In this document: positions 5,760 through 7,643 of the stretch, piece by piece
Numbering within the stretch: position 1 is the stretch's first letter
Layout: every line of letters starts with the position of its first letter
Assembly (NCBI GenBank): GCA_028276075.1
Contig: JAPYXA010000020.1
Location: 1 to 7,643, forward strand
Source of the DNA: Minisyncoccota bacterium
Lineage (GTDB): Bacteria > Patescibacteriota > Minisyncoccia > UBA6257 > HR35
Reading direction: 5' to 3'
DNA length: 7,643 bases
Notes under the pieces: model-generated
The model's input: the letters and a program-made list of their open reading frames with translations, nothing else
Databases searched by the model: none
What the model was told of the DNA's origin: nothing
Made by a program: the position numbers and the translations under genes

Positions 5760-7643
5760 TTAACTTTTATAAAATTCCCTATTTAATTTCTTATCATCTT
5801 CACTAACTCTGTATTCCTCATCATCAATTTCGCTGTAATTGACATAGAGATGGTTTTTATCTAAACACTCAAGTAAAAATCTTTTCTGGTCTTCAATTGA
5901 TAAGTTATCAAAATCTTTTGCATGTTCATCAATAGCTTTAATATCTACTCTATAACTCAAAAATGCTTTTTCTTTCATTGTTTCCCATAATTTTTTAAGT
6001 TCTTCTTTTGTTTTTGCTTCCTGTATTTTTTCAACAAAATTTTCATTCCATTTCATCAGTTCTAAATAGACAAAATCACCGCCACCTTTCCAGCCAACTG
6101 CTTTTGAAATACCACTTTGATCTCCATTTATCACATTATTTAATCTTGTAAGGCATTTATCCATTTGATCATCAATTTGCTCAACTCCAATATATTGTCT
6201 ACCCATTTTGTGAGCAACTGCACAAGTAGTCCCACTGCCTGCAAAAAAATCTAGAATTAAATCGCCTGGTTCGGTATTCATATCTATTATTCTAAATATT
6301 AAAAATTCTGGCTTTTTCCCTGCAGGTAAACTTACGCCTCCTTCATTTTGAGTATTTTGAAAGTCAATGTCTCCCCAAAAATCACAAACCAAAAAACTTA
6401 TATCCTCGATAAATCTTTTTTCATCATAAACATAATTTATAGAATAACTCAATGGTTGTAACACTTGCTTATTTAAATAAATAGTTTCTTTTCCATTTTC
6501 ATCCTTAGTAACATATAACTTATCTTTATATTTTGTAGTACAAAGTTCTATTATTTCCTTATTTTTATGAGATGTCCACCTTGCAATTTTTTCTGCATTT
6601 TCTAAATAAAATTTCTTAAAATTTTTATCATTAATATTTACATCTCTTAATGTTTGGTTTTTATCTAAAATAGCTTCTTCTATTAACTTATCAACTAATT
6701 TCCTTAATTTAACACCATCTGACCCTTTTTCAATCCAAACAGAATAGTGAGTATCCCATTCTGTCGCTTTGGTATATTGCGGTTTAAAAGAAACCTTTGA
6801 CTTATTTTTTGCAAATACCAATATATAGTCTTTCTGTTTTATAATAGTTTTTTGTTTATGAGCTGTTTTTATGCCGCTAGGCGTAGATGATCTAACCGCA
6901 ATACATACAATAAAATTTTCTCTATTAAATATTTCATCTATTAATACTTTTAAATACGCTTGCTCATTATCATCGCATTGGACAAAAATAATTCCATCAT
7001 CTCTTAACAATTCATGTGCTATTTCTAATCTATTCTTCATAAAAACTAAATATGTAGAATGATTAAAACTATCGTTATACTTAAAACTATCATTCCCGGT
7101 ATTATACGGTGGATCAATATAAATCAACTTTACTTTTCCGGCAAATCTTTTTTTGAGAGAATGAAGAACTAAAAGATTATTGCCTTTGATAATAAGATTG
7201 TCTTTTATGTTTCCGTTAGCATCACTTATAAATCCATCAAACTTATGTTCACCATTTTTATCAATTCGTTTTGCGTTAGTAAAAACTTTGGGGTCTAAAA
7301 GGCGGGTTATTTGATCCGGCGCTAAAATTTCATTCCAGAAAATCTCATCTCGCTTTTGATCCTCTTTTGTCATTCCGCCCTCAAGTACACAATCTTTATA
7401 TGGCCAGGAAAGCACAACTTCTTTCTTCTCACTGATAAATTCGCCTTTTTCGTCAATTAAACCAATTTTATTTTTAAAAGCAGTATAAGAATCCGGCAAA
7501 AACTGTTTATTGGAAACAAACTTAATAAATTTATCTTTGTCAAAAATAAGCACCCCATCCACATTAACAAAAAACACTTCCTTCATCCTTTCATCAAATA
7601 AAAGAAGTTTAATTAAATCCTTGTCCAACTTTAAAGCAAGTTC
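5760..7643 (-). CDS. mod: Type III DNA N6-adenine methyltransferase Mod (5' end outside window)
   Basis: Modification and specificity subunit of a type III system; it transfers a methyl group from S-adenosylmethionine to adenine on one strand of its site. The order motif IV (DPPYNTGN) before motif I (FFAGSGTT) marks a beta-class amino-methyltransferase. Counted from the window edge, DPPY is at residues 177-180 and FAGSG at 467-471. The stretch between them, about 285 residues, would hold the target recognition domain. The C-terminus has the family signatures GWKGGGDFVYLEL and LYVNYSEIDDEEY...LNREFY. The frame is open up to base 7643 (ELALK precedes the TTG at 7628), so the true start is upstream. 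The catalytic motifs are intact. The stop is 2 bp from the remnant res ATG. Confidence 0.95.
   Translation of the reverse strand, partial: ELALKLDKDLIKLLLFDERMKEVFFVNVDGVLIFDKDKFIKFVSNKQFLPDSYTAFKNKIGLIDEKGEFISEKKEVVLSWPYKDCVLEGGMTKEDQKRDEIFWNEILAPDQITRLLDPKVFTNAKRIDKNGEHKFDGFISDANGNIKDNLIIKGNNLLVLHSLKKRFAGKVKLIYIDPPYNTGNDSFKYNDSFNHSTYLVFMKNRLEIAHELLRDDGIIFVQCDDNEQAYLKVLIDEIFNRENFIVCIAVRSSTPSGIKTAHKQKTIIKQKDYILVFAKNKSKVSFKPQYTKATEWDTHYSVWIEKGSDGVKLRKLVDKLIEEAILDKNQTLRDVNINDKNFKKFYLENAEKIARWTSHKNKEIIELCTTKYKDKLYVTKDENGKETIYLNKQVLQPLSYSINYVYDEKRFIEDISFLVCDFWGDIDFQNTQNEGGVSLPAGKKPEFLIFRIIDMNTEPGDLILDFFAGSGTTCAVAHKMGRQYIGVEQIDDQMDKCLTRLNNVINGDQSGISKAVGWKGGGDFVYLELMKWNENFVEKIQEAKTKEELKKLWETMKEKAFLSYRVDIKAIDEHAKDFDNLSIEDQKRFLLECLDKNHLYVNYSEIDDEEYRVSEDDKKLNREFYKS

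Noticed and set aside
7626..7628. TTG as the start of mod
   Set aside because: The frame is open up to the window edge, and the fragment before it (ELALK) reads as continuing protein; the real start lies outside.
331..7643. UGA read as glycine (Gracilibacteria-type code)
   Set aside because: All long frames stay open over their full family length without in-frame TGA, and glycines are encoded by GGN, so a standard reading explains them.
1..7643. CRISPR array, transposase, integrase or origin
   Set aside because: No regularly spaced repeats beyond those listed and no matching protein motifs were seen on either strand.

Overview
The window is strongly AT-rich. It carries a small tRNA cluster at the left end (+ strand) and a leftward block of protein genes that fills the rest (- strand). 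All assignable stop codons are TAA, no convincing Shine-Dalgarno sequences precede the starts, and two promoters sit so close to their ATGs that the transcripts would be leaderless. Protein style (Lys/Ile/Asn/Phe-rich) together with a type III restriction locus, an AAA_14-type ATPase and a Fic gene would fit an AT-rich bacterium such as a Patescibacteria/CPR member. That placement is inference; nothing here fixes taxonomy. Long frames without internal TGA argue against UGA recoding to glycine.

Layout: 51-112 tRNA-like element; 118-189 intact tRNA-Gly(GCC); about 198-269 a decayed tRNA-Gly-like copy; 270-330 nothing recognised. Then on the - strand, right to left in transcription order: mod, a type III N6-adenine methyltransferase (5760-7643, 5' end outside the window); a 36-codon remnant of the res start (5647-5757); a promoter with two near-identical operator-like repeats (5646-5701); an AAA+ ATPase with a DUF4143-like C-terminus (4124-5641); res, the type III helicase subunit (1882-4119), whose nuclease domain continues in the -1 frame (1547-1921); an intergenic regulatory region (1393-1546); and a Fic AMP-transferase with its own promoter (331-1392).

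The central story is a type III restriction-modification operon that has been remodelled. The ancestral mod stop was followed after 2 bp by the res ATG; that junction still exists at 5755-5762. An ATPase cassette of about 1.64 kb now separates mod from res, and the first 13 codons of res are present twice (4081-4120 and 5719-5758, 38/40 identical) flanking it. The insert keeps a chain of closely spaced stop/start pairs (mod, mini-ORF, ATPase, res), so translation could still pass down the operon. At the far end res is interrupted by a frame change exactly between its helicase and its nuclease, at two consecutive A-AAT-TTT heptamers. Either the nuclease is lost, leaving a methyltransferase and helicase without cleavage, or it is made by -1 frameshifting. 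The Fic gene next door looks intact, including its inhibitory motif, and has its own promoter with repeated GTGTTAC boxes.
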